Positions 1-9,735 of a DNA stretch of 64,000 bases are shown in pieces. The translations under genes were made by a program, and so were the position numbers. Position 1 is the first letter of the stretch, and the number at the start of each line of letters is the position of its first letter. The stretch is from contig NZ_ABEA03000085.1 in assembly GCF_000171235.2 (NCBI RefSeq), positions 1 to 64,000 of the forward strand, given 5' to 3'. The notes below the pieces were generated by a model, which saw nothing but the letters and a program-made list of their open reading frames with translations, was not told the DNA's origin and did not search any database. This DNA is from Geminisphaera colitermitum TAV2 (lineage in GTDB: Bacteria > Verrucomicrobiota > Verrucomicrobiia > Opitutales > Opitutaceae).

Positions 1-18
1 CCCCCCCCCCCCCCCCCC
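1..18. repeat. Poly-C tract (18 nt)
   Basis: Run of 18 C at the window edge, three bases downstream of the yggS stop codon. It is one of many long G/C homopolymers in this window and is placed, like several others, directly outside a gene end. Confidence 0.9.
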
Positions 19-21
19 GTC

Positions 22-735
22 TCACCCGTGCGCCGGCCCCATCGGCGGGCGCGCGCCAAACAACGCCGTGCCCACCCGCACACACGTGCTGCCCGCCGCG
101 ATTGCCGCCTCCAGGTCCCCGCTCATCCCCATTGAAAGCTCGCGCAATGGCATGCCCGAGCGCGCCACCAGCGAATCCCGCAGCCCCCGCAGCGTGTCAA
201 ACGTCCGCCGAGCCACATCCGGGTCTTCGCTCAACGGCGCAATTGTCATTAAACCATCAATACGCAAATGAGGCATGGTCAGCGCCACATCAAGCAGACG
301 CGGCGCGGCCTCCAGTTCCACTCCGAATTTCGCCTCGTCGCGCCCCGCATTGACCTGCAACAACACCGCCAGCGTCCGCCCCAGCGCCTCCGCCACGCGG
401 TCCAGTTGCACCAGCAGCTTCTCGCTATCCACACTTTGGATACGCTCAAAATGCGCCGCCGCGAGCCGCGCCTTGTTCGACTGCAAGTGCCCGATCAGCT
501 CCCAGCGAACCGGCGCCGTCGAATGCGCCCGTTTCTCAACCCCCTCCTGTACCCGATTTTCACCTACCGATCGCAGGCCGTAGCGAGCCGCGTATTCCAC
601 CGCCTCGACCGGATGCGTCTTGGTCACCGCCAGCAACTCCACTTCGGACGCATGGCGTCCCGCGCGGGCGCAAGCCGCCGCTATCTGGGCCTTCACCTGA
701 TCCGCTTGAGAAACAAATTGTTCGTAGGAAATCAT
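22..735 (-). CDS. yggS: YggS/PROSC family PLP homeostasis protein
   Basis: A 237-residue single-domain protein of the YggS/PLPBP family. These cytoplasmic proteins bind pyridoxal 5'-phosphate without known catalysis and keep free PLP and amino-acid pools balanced. The PLP lysine is K39 in the LLAVTK motif. The GENR signature is at residues 58-61, IGHLQSNK at 81-88, and the C-terminal phosphate-binding part (SMGMSGD, then RVGTALFG) near 203-229. Length is normal for the family and the ATG start at 735 gives a complete N-terminus. It is monocistronic here, divergent from the LysR gene. Assignment is firm from motifs. Confidence 0.95.
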   Translation of the reverse strand: MISYEQFVSQADQVKAQIAAACARAGRHASEVELLAVTKTHPVEAVEYAARYGLRSVGENRVQEGVEKRAHSTAPVRWELIGHLQSNKARLAAAHFERIQSVDSEKLLVQLDRVAEALGRTLAVLLQVNAGRDEAKFGVELEAAPRLLDVALTMPHLRIDGLMTIAPLSEDPDVARRTFDTLRGLRDSLVARSGMPLRELSMGMSGDLEAAIAAGSTCVRVGTALFGARPPMGPAHG

Positions 736-947
736 CGAGGCTGATGTTGTCCGGCGAACCCGGCATGAAAAGCCCCGGCGATGTTTTTTTATTCGTCATC
801 CTCTTAAGCCTCCACCTCGAAGAACCATGTCATACTGATAATCAATAGGTTACGAACCCAGAATCTATCTGATCAAATAATGCATCCTTCGTCTCGCAAA
901 TGCAGGCAACTTGAATGAAGTAGAGTTCATCATGCGTATTTAACATT

Positions 948-975
948 TTGCTACTTAATAAGCGTGTGTTATAGT
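948..975 (+). promoter_or_regulatory. Possible sigma70-type promoter for the LysR gene
   Basis: TTGCTA at 948-953 and TATAGT at 970-975 are separated by 16 nt and lie 26 nt upstream of the LysR ATG. The surrounding 736-1000 stretch is visibly AT-richer than the coding DNA. This is a pattern match only; sigma-factor consensus in this organism is assumed to resemble that of E. coli. Confidence 0.4.
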
Positions 976-1000
976 CCGCGTCCGATTCTTTCTAACACCA

Positions 1001-1903
1001 ATGCAAATCGAGAATTTCAAAATCTTCGCCGATCTCGTCGAAACCAAGAGCTTTTCCAAGGCGGCCAAGATTAACAACATCACGCAATCCGCCGTCAGCC
1101 AGCAGGCACGCGCGATGGAACGTCACTTCAAAGCACTGCTTATCGATCGCAGTCAGAAACAATTCCAGCTCACCCGTGAGGGGCAGTGCGTTTACGACTC
1201 AGCCAAGGAACTCCTCCACTGCTACGACCGCCTCTCCTCCGACCTCCAAGAGCTCAAACGCGTCATCAGCGGCACCATCCGCATCTCCACCATTTACTCG
1301 ATCGGACTCCACGAACTGCCTCCCTTCATCAAACGCTTCCTGCACGACTACCCCGCCGTTAATATCCGCGTGGAGTACCGTCGCTCCAATCTCGTTTACG
1401 ACGACATCCTGCACAACTCGGTGGACTTCGGCCTCGTCGCCTTCCCGCAAAAACAGCGCGCCATCGAAATCATCCCCTTCCGCAACGACCGCCTCGTCCT
1501 CATCACCCACCCCAACCACCCGCTCGCCGGCACGGGAGAAGTTGAAGTGAAGGAACTGGCCACGCAGCGATTCATCGGCTTCGACCCCGACATCCCCACA
1601 CGCAAGGCCATCGACACCATCTTCCGCGACCATCGGGTGGACATCGAACCCGTGATGGAATTCGACAACATTGAGACCGTGAAACGGGCCGTCGAAATTG
1701 ACCACGGAGTTGCCATCGTGCCCCTCGCCACCGTCACTCAGGAAGCCCGCCAGGGCACGCTCGCCACGCTCGACATCAAGGGCAAAGAATTCTCCCGCCC
1801 CCTCGCCATTCTCCACCGAAAAGGCCGCGTGCTCACGCCTGCGATGAAAAAATTTGTCGAAACCCTCGGAATGGATCTCAGCACCACCCCTGAACAAGCA
1901 TAA
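1001..1903 (+). CDS. LysR family transcriptional regulator
   Basis: A 300-residue LysR-type regulator. The N-terminal winged helix-turn-helix (about residues 3-62) contains SFSKAAKINNITQSAVSQQ, the typical recognition helix region. Residues about 90-295 form the periplasmic-binding-protein-like effector domain. Overall it looks closest to the CysL/CbbR-type branch, but the inducer cannot be read from the sequence. It is transcribed divergently from yggS and is followed by a glycosyltransferase on the same strand, with a 180-bp gap. No obvious target operon is adjacent, so it may act at a distance. Family call is firm; the regulated pathway is unknown. Confidence 0.93.
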   Translation: MQIENFKIFADLVETKSFSKAAKINNITQSAVSQQARAMERHFKALLIDRSQKQFQLTREGQCVYDSAKELLHCYDRLSSDLQELKRVISGTIRISTIYSIGLHELPPFIKRFLHDYPAVNIRVEYRRSNLVYDDILHNSVDFGLVAFPQKQRAIEIIPFRNDRLVLITHPNHPLAGTGEVEVKELATQRFIGFDPDIPTRKAIDTIFRDHRVDIEPVMEFDNIETVKRAVEIDHGVAIVPLATVTQEARQGTLATLDIKGKEFSRPLAILHRKGRVLTPAMKKFVETLGMDLSTTPEQA

Positions 1904-2084
1904 GCACACGAGCGCTCACCCACTGACCGGTCCCGCACCAAAAATACGGAGAGGAAGCTAATCCCACGCCAGGCCGCCTCTCAATCAGCACCAGCAAATT
2001 TCGATTCACCGAATTCCGTTCACTGGCAGCTCCCTCTCCCGCTCAAAAATACAGACATGAGCGCGATAGAACCAGTCGCTCCGC

Positions 2085-3581
2085 ATGAAAGAAATTTTCC
2101 TCGTTGTCTATGCCTGCACCCTCGGCGGGCTCCTGTTTTTCGCGCTGCATCGGATAAAAATGCTCTGGCTTTACGCTCGATACAGCCGCCGCCAGACACC
2201 GCCGCCTCCCCTCAACGGACCTCTTCCGCGAGTGTGCATCCAGCTTCCACTCTACAACGAGTCACTCGTTGTTGAAGCTCTGCTGGACAAAGTCAGCGCC
2301 ATCCGCTGGGGCAACGGTGGCGACGAGACGCTCGAAATTCAGATTCTCGATGATTCCACGGACGAAACCACCGCCATCATCGAACGCTGGATGGCCGCCA
2401 ACCCGGTGCGCGTTGCCACCGCCCATATCAGCCACATCCGCCGCCCCAATCGCCACGGCTACAAGGCCGGCGCCCTGTCCTACGGCATGACGCTCACGGA
2501 GGCGGAGTTTTTCGCCATCTTCGATGCCGATTTCCGGCCCGAACCCGATTTTTTGGAGCAACTCATGCCTCACTTTGCCGACACGAAAATCGGCGTGGTC
2601 CAGGCGCGCTGGGAATTCGCCAACCGTAAATCCAGCCTGCTCACCCGATTCCAAGGCGTGTTTCTTGACGCTCATTTCGTCGTCGAACAAGAGGCGCGTT
2701 ACGCCGCCGGCCTGTTTTTTAACTTCAACGGCACTGCGGGCATCTGGCGCCGTCGTGCCCTCGATGAAGCGGGCGGCTGGACGGATGACACCGTCACCGA
2801 AGACCTCGACGTCAGCTATCGCGCGCAGTTGCGCGGCTGGAAATTCATTTACCGGGCCGATTATGCCGTGCCCTCTGAACTTCCCGAAAGCATGACCGCC
2901 TTCAAATCGCAACAACGCCGCTGGACCAAGGGCGGGATGCAAGTCATGCGAAAACAAATCGCCACCATCGCGTGCAGCGGTGCGCCGTCGCGCAGCAAGC
3001 AGGAGGCGATTCTCCACCTGCTGGTCGGGTTTGTGCATCCACTGCTCGTGCTGTTCGCCATCAGCTTCGTTCCTTATCTGATTCTGGCCGGGCAGCGTCC
3101 CACGGGACTCTGGGTGTTTTTCAGCCCAGTAATGGCGCTCCTCATTGGCGCGGGCAGCGTGGCATTTTACATTACCGCGCAGTATTTCCGCCATCGTGAA
3201 TGGCGGGAAGGCGTGCTGTGGTTGCTCACCTCGCCGATTTTCATGGCCTTCGGCCTGGCGATGAGCGTCACCGGCACGGTGGCTGTAATCGAGGGCCTTT
3301 GTCAGCGTGGCGGCGAATTCGTCCGCACGCCCAAGGGCGGTCGCGCCGTCAACCTCGGCAGCATCGTCGGAAAAATGCGCACGCGCACTCTCTTCTTCGC
3401 AATTACCCTCATGGAACTCGCACTCGGCTCCCTGATGATTTTCGGCGCGTGGTATTTTGAGAACATCGACCGCGATATGCTGGCTGTGTTGCTCTGTGTA
3501 AAAGCCACCGGCTTTTTTGGCCTGGCCTTCTTCACCGCCCGCGACGTCTTCCCGCGTTTGCACGCCGCCCCCGCCAAATAA
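2085..3581 (+). CDS. Cellulose-synthase-like glycosyltransferase, family 2, membrane-bound
   Basis: A 498-residue processive-type GT2 enzyme expected in the inner membrane with its catalytic domain in the cytoplasm. Motifs run in order: QLPLYNE (53-59), the nucleotide-binding DD at 89-90, the DxD motif in FDADF (D147, D149), the TED catalytic-base motif (E239-D240) and QxxRW (276-280). These are the D, DxD, D, QxxRW residues of CesA/CslA-like synthases. One membrane helix lies near residues 5-23 and about four to five more after residue 310. It resembles bacterial relatives of beta-mannan or glucomannan synthases more than BcsA, since no PilZ domain follows. The product polysaccharide is unknown. 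The ATG at 2085 is chosen because the helix-forming N-terminus begins there. Confidence 0.88.
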   Translation: MKEIFLVVYACTLGGLLFFALHRIKMLWLYARYSRRQTPPPPLNGPLPRVCIQLPLYNESLVVEALLDKVSAIRWGNGGDETLEIQILDDSTDETTAIIERWMAANPVRVATAHISHIRRPNRHGYKAGALSYGMTLTEAEFFAIFDADFRPEPDFLEQLMPHFADTKIGVVQARWEFANRKSSLLTRFQGVFLDAHFVVEQEARYAAGLFFNFNGTAGIWRRRALDEAGGWTDDTVTEDLDVSYRAQLRGWKFIYRADYAVPSELPESMTAFKSQQRRWTKGGMQVMRKQIATIACSGAPSRSKQEAILHLLVGFVHPLLVLFAISFVPYLILAGQRPTGLWVFFSPVMALLIGAGSVAFYITAQYFRHREWREGVLWLLTSPIFMAFGLAMSVTGTVAVIEGLCQRGGEFVRTPKGGRAVNLGSIVGKMRTRTLFFAITLMELALGSLMIFGAWYFENIDRDMLAVLLCVKATGFFGLAFFTARDVFPRLHAAPAK

Positions 3582-3838
3582 ATCCCAACAAAAAGTTGAA
3601 GGGGGGGAGGGGGGGGGACCCCACGAAACACACGAAAAAGCACGAAAGGGGAATCATCATGACTACTACAAATTACATTCTCTGTCTTTGCCGATTCTCT
3701 GTGTCTTCGTGTCTCTGTAGTTAATTTTAATTCTTCTTCGTTCCCTTCGTTGCCCTCTGTTCAACGTTAACTCAGTCAATTCCGTTTCGGCGCTCGCCGT
3801 GTTCACGGAAACCCGTTTGTTCATTCCCCTTTGAACCC

Positions 3839-5077
3839 GTGAACCTGACCCGACCAGCCGAATGGATGAGTGTCTTCAAGGTCACCACGCGCGAGCGCTG
3901 GGACTGGTGGACCCCCTGCGCCCTCATCCTGCTCAGCGCCATCGGCGTCGCCTTCATCTACAGCGCCCAGTTCTCCACCTCCTTGCACGACTGGAAGAAA
4001 CAACTCGTGTGGCTCGCCGCCGGTGCCGTTACCTACACCGCCGTGTCGCTCATCGACTACCGGTTCTGGATGAATATCGCCCACCTCTTCTACATCGCGT
4101 GCATGATCCCCCTCGTGATCGTGCTATTCGCCGGAGAAGAACGCTTTGGCGCACAACGCTGGCTCGACTTCGGCTTCTTCGCCTTCCAGCCCTCCGAAAC
4201 CGCCAAGGCCGGCACCCTCCTCATCACCGCCAGCATCCTCGCCCGTTCGCAAATCGGCACGCTGCGCGAATCTTTGCGCACACTGGGCAAGTTGGCACTT
4301 GCGGTCGGTTTGCCCATATTCCTTATCCTACAACAACCCGACCTCAAATCCGCCATCGTCCTGCCGCCCATGGTATTCTCCATGCTCTACATCGCCCAAC
4401 TTTCCACCCGCTTCTTCATGGCGGTGCTGGGAGCATTCGCGGTCGTCGTCGGCATCGTGGCGTGGGACGCGCACGGCTACATGAAGTTCATGGACGACAA
4501 CCAGTTGTCCTACGTAAACCTCAAAGCCAACCCCCTCTCCTACGAATCGCGCACCTGGTTCCCCCTGCACGATTACCAGCGCAACCGCATCGTCGCCTTC
4601 ATCGCCCCCGAAAAAATCGACCCCCAAGGCACCGGCGTCAGTTGGAACCAGCGCCAAGCCCTCATCTCCGCCGGCTCGGGAGGACTCACCGGTACCGGCT
4701 GGACCCAGGGCACCCAAGCCCAACTCGGTTACCTCCCGCGCGCCGTCGCGCACAACGACTTTATCGCCTCGGTCATCGCCGAGGAAAAAGGATTTCTGGG
4801 AAGCCTCACGGTTCTCGGCCTGTTTGCAGTGGTGTTGTTCAACGGCATACGCATCGCCGTCCTCGCAAGGGACCGCATGGGATCACTCATCGCCATCGGC
4901 GTGACGGTCCTGTTCGCGGTGCATGTGTTTGTGAACATCGCCATGACCATCGGGCTGGTGCCCATCACGGGCATACCACTTCCCTACATCAGCTACGGTG
5001 GTTCCTTTGTGCTCAGTTGCTGTTTGCTGCAAGGACTGGTCCAGAGCGTCTATCGATTCAGAAAGGACTTTGCGTGA
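3839..5077 (+). CDS. rodA: RodA, SEDS-family peptidoglycan glycosyltransferase
   Basis: A 412-residue polytopic membrane protein of the SEDS family (RodA/FtsW/SpoVE), which polymerises lipid II during lateral wall growth together with PBP2. Hydrophobic helices span the whole length. The family's C-terminal signature with GIPLPYISYGGS lies near residues 378-390. The large extracytoplasmic loop is near residues 220-310. The reading frame opens with GTG at 3839; an in-frame ATG at 3866 (nine codons later) is an equally plausible start. The ribonuclease G gene follows after about 100 bp. Its usual partners mreBCD and mrdA are on the opposite strand 25 kb away. RodA rather than FtsW is chosen because no division genes are nearby. 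Confidence 0.92.
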   Translation: MNLTRPAEWMSVFKVTTRERWDWWTPCALILLSAIGVAFIYSAQFSTSLHDWKKQLVWLAAGAVTYTAVSLIDYRFWMNIAHLFYIACMIPLVIVLFAGEERFGAQRWLDFGFFAFQPSETAKAGTLLITASILARSQIGTLRESLRTLGKLALAVGLPIFLILQQPDLKSAIVLPPMVFSMLYIAQLSTRFFMAVLGAFAVVVGIVAWDAHGYMKFMDDNQLSYVNLKANPLSYESRTWFPLHDYQRNRIVAFIAPEKIDPQGTGVSWNQRQALISAGSGGLTGTGWTQGTQAQLGYLPRAVAHNDFIASVIAEEKGFLGSLTVLGLFAVVLFNGIRIAVLARDRMGSLIAIGVTVLFAVHVFVNIAMTIGLVPITGIPLPYISYGGSFVLSCCLLQGLVQSVYRFRKDFA

Positions 5078-5179
5078 AACCAAACCTCTCCGAATCCATC
5101 CACGACCTCTCGACCGGAATTTCCTGCGCCACAACCTCCGCGCATTGGGACCGCTCCAACCCACAGGACAACACCCAAC

Positions 5180-6964
5180 ATGAGCGACCAACCACAACGC
5201 ACGCCTGACCGCGAGCCCTACGACAACGACGACGACACACCACCGGCCAACACCGATCCCCAAGCCGCCCTCGACGAACAACTCACCCACCCGCCCTCCC
5301 CCGAGGAAGAAATCCCCGTGGACCGTGGCGAACTCAAAGCCAGCGCGCAGGAACGCTCCAAACAGCGCCCCCTGCTCCAGAAAATCCTCTCGGTTTTCAA
5401 AAAGGAGAAAACCTCCTACCGCGAACTCATCATCAACTCCGAACCCCTCGAAAAACGCGTCGCCCTCCTCATCGACGGCGTCCTCGACAAATTCGAAATC
5501 GAACGCGCCAACGCCGACCGCATGGTAGGCGGCATTTACAAAGGCCGCATCAAAAACCTCGATCCCGGCCTCAAAGCCGCCTTCGTGGACATCGGCTATT
5601 CCAAAAACGCCTTCCTCCACTACTGGGACATGCTCCCCGCCGCCACCGACTCCTCCATCGAAGTCGTGCGCGTGAACAAAAAGAAAGGCGCCGCCCCCCG
5701 ACCTGCCGAACCTACCGTCAAAGACATACCGACCCTTTATCCGCCCGGCTCCGACATCGTCATCCAGGTAACCAAAGGCCCCATCGGCACCAAGGGCCCG
5801 CGCACCACGACCAACCTCTCCCTCCCCGGCCGCTACCTCGTGCTCATGCCCTTTAGCGACCAATGCGGCATCTCGCGCAAAATCGAGGACAACAAAGAAC
5901 GCCACCGCCTCAAACAACTCGTCAACGAACTCACCATCCCCGAAGGCATGGGCGTCATCGTGCGCACCGCTGGCGAAGGCAAAAAAGCCCGCTACTTCGT
6001 ACGCGACCTCCACCTCCTCCTCAAGACCTGGGCCGAAATCCAGCGCAAGATGCAGGACGTCCGCTCCCCCGCCTGCCTCTATCAAGAGCCCGACATCGTC
6101 GAACGCACCGTGCGCGACTTCCTCACCGAAGAAGTGGACCGCGTCCTCATCGACAACACCGAGGATCACGCCCGTTGCCAGGCCGCCGTGGCGCAAATCT
6201 CCTCCCGCTCCAAAAACAAGATCGCGCTCTACAAGGACAATATCCCCATCTTCGAACGCTTCAACATCGAGCGCCAGATCGAGCAGACCTTTCAGCGCAA
6301 AGTCTCGCTCCCCAGCGGCGGCGAAATCATCATCGACGAAACCGAGGCCCTCATCGCCATCGACGTCAACACCGGTTCCCACAAGAACAAAGGCGGCGAC
6401 GAGAAAAACGTCATCTACTCCGTCAACTTGGAGGCTGCCGTTGAGATCGCCCGCCAGATCCGCCTCCGCAACCTCGGCGGCCTCATCATCTGCGACTTCA
6501 TCGACATGAAGGAACGCCGCCACCGCAACGGCGTTTACGAGAAACTCTGCGAATCCATGTCGCAGGACCGTGCTAAAACGCACATCCTGCCCATCTCGCA
6601 ACTCGGCATCCTGCAAATGACCCGCCAGCGCCAGCAGGAATCGCTCACGAGCAACATGTATGTGGATTGTCCCTACTGCCGGGGCCGTGGTATCGTAAAA
6701 AGCGCTACAACGATGAGCGTCGAACTCCAGCGCAAGCTCTCGTCGATCGTGCGCCGTCTCATTGCCCGCAACGACGGCAAGACCTACTCGCTGCGCGTGC
6801 TCGTGCATCCCGGCATTCTCGACCGCCTCCGCAGCGAGGACGCCGAGTTGCTTGTCCGCATGGAACGCGAATACGGCGTCAAACTCGCCTTCCGCGCCGA
6901 CCCGAGCTATCACGTCGAAAACTTCAAGATCATCAACACCAGCACTGGCGAAGAATACCGCTGA
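5180..6964 (+). CDS. rng: Ribonuclease G/E family endoribonuclease
   Basis: A 594-residue Rne/Rng family enzyme, which cleaves AU-rich single-stranded RNA and matures rRNA 5' ends. After a charged, low-complexity N-terminal stretch of about 70 residues, the S1-like RNA-binding domain ([17 protein letters not shown]) spans about residues 110-220. The catalytic core contains IDVNTG near residue 394 and CDFIDM near 437. The zinc-link CPYCRGRG lies near 497-504. A charged insert ([10 protein letters not shown]) interrupts the S1 region. It lacks the long RNase E C-terminal scaffold, so RNase G-like is preferred. The rodA-rng arrangement suggests co-transcription. Confidence 0.93.
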   Translation: MSDQPQRTPDREPYDNDDDTPPANTDPQAALDEQLTHPPSPEEEIPVDRGELKASAQERSKQRPLLQKILSVFKKEKTSYRELIINSEPLEKRVALLIDGVLDKFEIERANADRMVGGIYKGRIKNLDPGLKAAFVDIGYSKNAFLHYWDMLPAATDSSIEVVRVNKKKGAAPRPAEPTVKDIPTLYPPGSDIVIQVTKGPIGTKGPRTTTNLSLPGRYLVLMPFSDQCGISRKIEDNKERHRLKQLVNELTIPEGMGVIVRTAGEGKKARYFVRDLHLLLKTWAEIQRKMQDVRSPACLYQEPDIVERTVRDFLTEEVDRVLIDNTEDHARCQAAVAQISSRSKNKIALYKDNIPIFERFNIERQIEQTFQRKVSLPSGGEIIIDETEALIAIDVNTGSHKNKGGDEKNVIYSVNLEAAVEIARQIRLRNLGGLIICDFIDMKERRHRNGVYEKLCESMSQDRAKTHILPISQLGILQMTRQRQQESLTSNMYVDCPYCRGRGIVKSATTMSVELQRKLSSIVRRLIARNDGKTYSLRVLVHPGILDRLRSEDAELLVRMEREYGVKLAFRADPSYHVENFKIINTSTGEEYR

Positions 6965-6985
6965 CCTTGATTGTCTTCTCTTCTC

Positions 6986-7041
6986 TGGAGGGCGGGTCTC
7001 CCGACCCGCCGGCGGCGCTTTGCGCCGCCCATCCGGAATGA
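6986..7041. repeat. Nested GC palindrome repeat (family 2), copy 1
   Basis: A hairpin formed by GGCGGGTCTCCCGACCCGCC is followed by a second small hairpin (GGCGGCGCTTTGCGCCGCC) and the tail CATCCGGAATG. The same order of hairpins and tail recurs near 41889. It lies just after the ribonuclease G stop and could also act as a transcription terminator, although no T-run follows. Confidence 0.7.
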
Positions 7042-7258
7042 GACGCAGAGAAAACCATTGGGGGGGGGGACATTTCGGGGGATTGGCCGTTGTTCTATTT
7101 CCAATCCCAAACCCAATCTCGAATGGTGGCCAATGAACGCGTTTCGAGCGAAAGCAGGATTTCCCGCCACGCTCGCCACGCCCGCAACCATTCATTGCCT
7201 CTCCGCGTGGCGCGGGCGTCTCGCCCGCTTCGGCTGGAGGTGCCTCTCACCCTTGTCT

Positions 7259-7438
7259 TAGAGCATTTAGAGTTGAGATGTAGCCGTTGTCTTAACGGTA
7301 GGGAGGCCTCTCCGAGGCCTCCGAAACCACGCTCCATCTACCTATGAATTTCGCATCCTCACACTACGCACGGCGGAGGCCTCGGAGAGGCCTCCCTACC
7401 AGGTATCAAATGGCTACAGCTTAAATGAAATTGCTCTA
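7259..7438 (-). mobile_element. Possible MITE, complete copy
   Basis: A 180-bp element with imperfect terminal inverted repeats of about 48 bp. The left end begins TAGAGCATTTAG and the right end finishes TTGCTCTA. Inside lies a stronger inverted repeat, GTAGGGAGGCCTCTCCGAGG, facing its complement. TA occurs at both borders, as expected for TA-targeting insertion, but this rests on a single copy. No protein is encoded. Two further copies of the core are near 34.6 kb and 38.4 kb in the opposite orientation. Confidence 0.6.
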
Positions 7439-7650
7439 GGGCGGCGCTCCGCGCCGTCTGCGGGCGTTTGGCAGAAAAAGCCCGCGACACTTCCCAAAAA
7501 ACCGTTGCGGATGTTCCCTCCCCCGCCTCTCTGCCTTCGCGCCTTCGTAACTTTGCGTTTCAATTCCAAAAACAAACCAAGGTTTTTCTCTCTGCGTCTC
7601 CGCATCTCTGCGTGAGACAATATCATCAAAATATGCACTAGCCGCACACA

Positions 7651-9453
7651 CTACGGCGTGATGCGTGTATAAATAGCCGCCTCAACCACGGGCTGGCAAA
7701 GGTCAAAACCGAGACGGATTCCCACAGGCGGACGGCTGGAGTCGATACCGTAAATGGGCTCCTCTGTTTGAGTAAGGCCCGTATCTGCATCGGTGTTGAG
7801 AGCGACCTGCACCGATTGGTCGCCGTGGTAAACGCGCAGAGTGACGACATTCGCCGAACCAGCGTCGGCGGCAGGGGCGACGGACGTGTGGTGTTTTTGA
7901 CGGGGTCGGAGAATGATCGCGGTGCCGAAGGTTTGCGGGGTGGTGAACGTAGCGCGATCAATAATCTCCAAGATACCGCCGGGAGCCCGGGCATCGGAGC
8001 GCGTGAAGACAAACGTGCGGGTGATGCGCTTGAGTTCGGGAACGTCGGGAGCGTAGGCGCTGGTGAGGTCGATTTTCCAAAGATCGCGCGTATCGGAAAA
8101 TTCGCTACGCAGGGTGACGGCGCGCGCATCGGGGCCGGTGCGCTGGAGCTTGCCGGCGACACGGGGCACGGGATGGCCAAACGAATTCATGAGGCCGGCA
8201 GTGTAGCGTTTGGGTCCAAATGAGTCCTTGGTGTAACGCTCCATGCCGAGGTCCGCGAGAGCGAGACCGCCGTTATACACGAGCGTGTAGGAGCCGAGAT
8301 CGTTGTGGTTGTGGGGCTGCCCGTTGTGCCCGCCCTTGAACGCGGCGGCGAGGCCGGTGGCGGCGGGAGCGTTGCGCACGACCAGGGCGCCGCCATCGGG
8401 AAACCAGTCGCGCAAAGGCAGCGTCGCGGCTGATTCAGGACGAGCGGACGCGGAAGGCGGCGGGCGGGACAAAGCGAGGTCGAATGGCGTTTTGTAAAGC
8501 TGCGCGCCGAGCGGGTGAAGATGCGAAAAGGACGCCGCCCCTGCGTCGCTTCCGCTTTCGCCGGCGAGCCGATAACGTTGCGCGGCAAAATCGCGGAGCA
8601 AACGCGGCGTTTTTTGATTGATGCCGGAATCGCCAAACGCGGCGTAAATGCCGCCGGTGATTTCCCAGCGTTGCGAGAAAGCGGCAATGCGCGCGACCTT
8701 GGGCGCGGCAAGCAGATCGGTGGCTCCGCCAGTGGCGATGCGAATCAGCTCCGCGCCCAGCACGTAGTGGCCAAATCCATACGACCAATAGCCGAGCCCC
8801 TCCTGGCAAAAACCGTCGTCGGTGTAGCCGTCGATGAAGAAGCGGGTGGAGTTTTCAAATGCCGCGATGAAGGTGGCGCGTTCGCCGGGGTCGTCCGAAA
8901 GCGCGAGGACGGAGCCGAGGACGCCGGCGTTGCAAATGGCGTTCCAGTTGTTGTCGGCGTTCATCCAACCGAAGGGCGTTTTTCCGTTGGGGCGGAGGCG
9001 GGCGAGAATGGGGTCCATCACGCGGGCGCGCACTTCGGCGCGGATGCGGGCGCGAGTGGCGGGGGCGAGCCGGCCGCCGAGAAGATAATCGGCGGTGGCA
9101 ATGCTCCAGGCGCGGGCGGCGGCGGCGAGTTCGACGTTGTCGCGGGCGGCATTCCAAGTCTTGCGACCGTGGGCGTGCGCGGGGACGGACCATGCGGGTT
9201 CATCGAGGAGGGCGGCGAGTTCGCGCTCGATCACGGGGAGGAGGCGTCCGTCGTCGCGCAGTCCTTCCGCGTAGAGGAACACGCCAAGGCGTTCGGTGCG
9301 GGCGGCAAAGGGTTTCTCAAAACCGGTCCGCTGGCCAGTGCGTTGAAACTGGTTGTAAAGTTCCTCTGTCAGTTCGGGGACGGGTTGCGCGGCGCATTCG
9401 TCCGCCATTGGAGAGAAGCGCGGTGGCGGCCTGTGCGGTGGCGGACGGGACAC
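7651..9453 (-). CDS. Heparinase II/III-like polysaccharide lyase, main part
   Basis: This frame encodes 600 residues. An (alpha/alpha) toroid domain is at about 15-330 and a C-terminal heparinase II/III-like beta-sandwich follows. The diagnostic HNHNDLGSY motif is near residues 380-388. Such enzymes cleave uronic-acid polysaccharides by beta-elimination outside the cytoplasm. The recognisable protein starts only at MADECAAQ (9408). The preceding 15 proline- and arginine-rich residues look like out-of-frame readthrough. The matching signal peptide and N-terminus lie immediately upstream in another frame (9409-9667), so the gene seems to carry a frameshift or sequence error. It is the last gene of the PEP-CTERM/pseudopilin block. 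The substrate is unknown. Confidence 0.8.
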   Translation of the reverse strand: MSRPPPHRPPPRFSPMADECAAQPVPELTEELYNQFQRTGQRTGFEKPFAARTERLGVFLYAEGLRDDGRLLPVIERELAALLDEPAWSVPAHAHGRKTWNAARDNVELAAAARAWSIATADYLLGGRLAPATRARIRAEVRARVMDPILARLRPNGKTPFGWMNADNNWNAICNAGVLGSVLALSDDPGERATFIAAFENSTRFFIDGYTDDGFCQEGLGYWSYGFGHYVLGAELIRIATGGATDLLAAPKVARIAAFSQRWEITGGIYAAFGDSGINQKTPRLLRDFAAQRYRLAGESGSDAGAASFSHLHPLGAQLYKTPFDLALSRPPPSASARPESAATLPLRDWFPDGGALVVRNAPAATGLAAAFKGGHNGQPHNHNDLGSYTLVYNGGLALADLGMERYTKDSFGPKRYTAGLMNSFGHPVPRVAGKLQRTGPDARAVTLRSEFSDTRDLWKIDLTSAYAPDVPELKRITRTFVFTRSDARAPGGILEIIDRATFTTPQTFGTAIILRPRQKHHTSVAPAADAGSANVVTLRVYHGDQSVQVALNTDADTGLTQTEEPIYGIDSSRPPVGIRLGFDLCQPVVEAAIYTRITP

Positions 9454-9667
9454 GGGTGGAATCCGTCCAGCGGTCGAGGTGCCAGAAGGCGCGATCAGAA
9501 AACGGCGGAGAAAAATGCACCGGATGTCCGGTGTCGATCGTAGTCAATTCGGCGATACGAGCGGGATCGAGTGGTGGGAGCGTGGGCGACGGTTTGGCGG
9601 CGGCAAACATGACCCACGGAAAAATCAGCAGGACGAGGGCAGACGTTCTCAACATGGAGCGGGGCAT
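9409..9667 (-). pseudogene. Out-of-frame N-terminus of the heparinase-like lyase
   Basis: Reading from ATG 9667 gives a signal peptide (SMLRTSALVLLIFPWVMFAA) followed by about 65 residues (HPVHFSPPF, RAFWHLDRW), a normal N-terminal region for heparinase-like lyases, running to ...ATALLSN. The frame then diverges into arginine-rich nonsense, while PMADECAAQ continues the protein in the neighbouring frame. Joining them needs skipping one base or restoring two bases. The crossover lies at about 9408-9420, where the minus strand reads CTTCTCTCC, so loss of one CT unit is possible. An upstream ATG at 9682 is an alternative start. Confidence 0.7.
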
Positions 9668-9735
9668 GGTATGATATGGCATCGGGGACGGGGACGGGGA
9701 TGGAAGCGGAAGCGCGGAGGAAGGGGGGGGAGGGA

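Larger units (their letters stand above)
6965..7650. other. 686-bp gene-free region packed with repeats
   Basis: No convincing gene is found here. It holds the family 2 palindrome, a 9-nt G-run near 7061, a family 3 element (GTGGCGCGGGCGTCTCGCCC near 7209), the possible MITE at 7259-7438, a GC hairpin at 7440-7465, and a T/C-rich stretch near 7540-7625 of the form 'ctctgcgtctccgcatctctgcg'. The last type resembles the 'cttcgtgtctctgtag' stretch between the GT2 and rodA genes. Confidence 0.75.

Noticed and set aside
4883-7195. Long open frame of 770 codons on the minus strand opposite rodA and rng
   Set aside because: It mirrors the GC-skewed codon pattern of the two well-identified genes and its translation has no domain; a shadow of the real genes.
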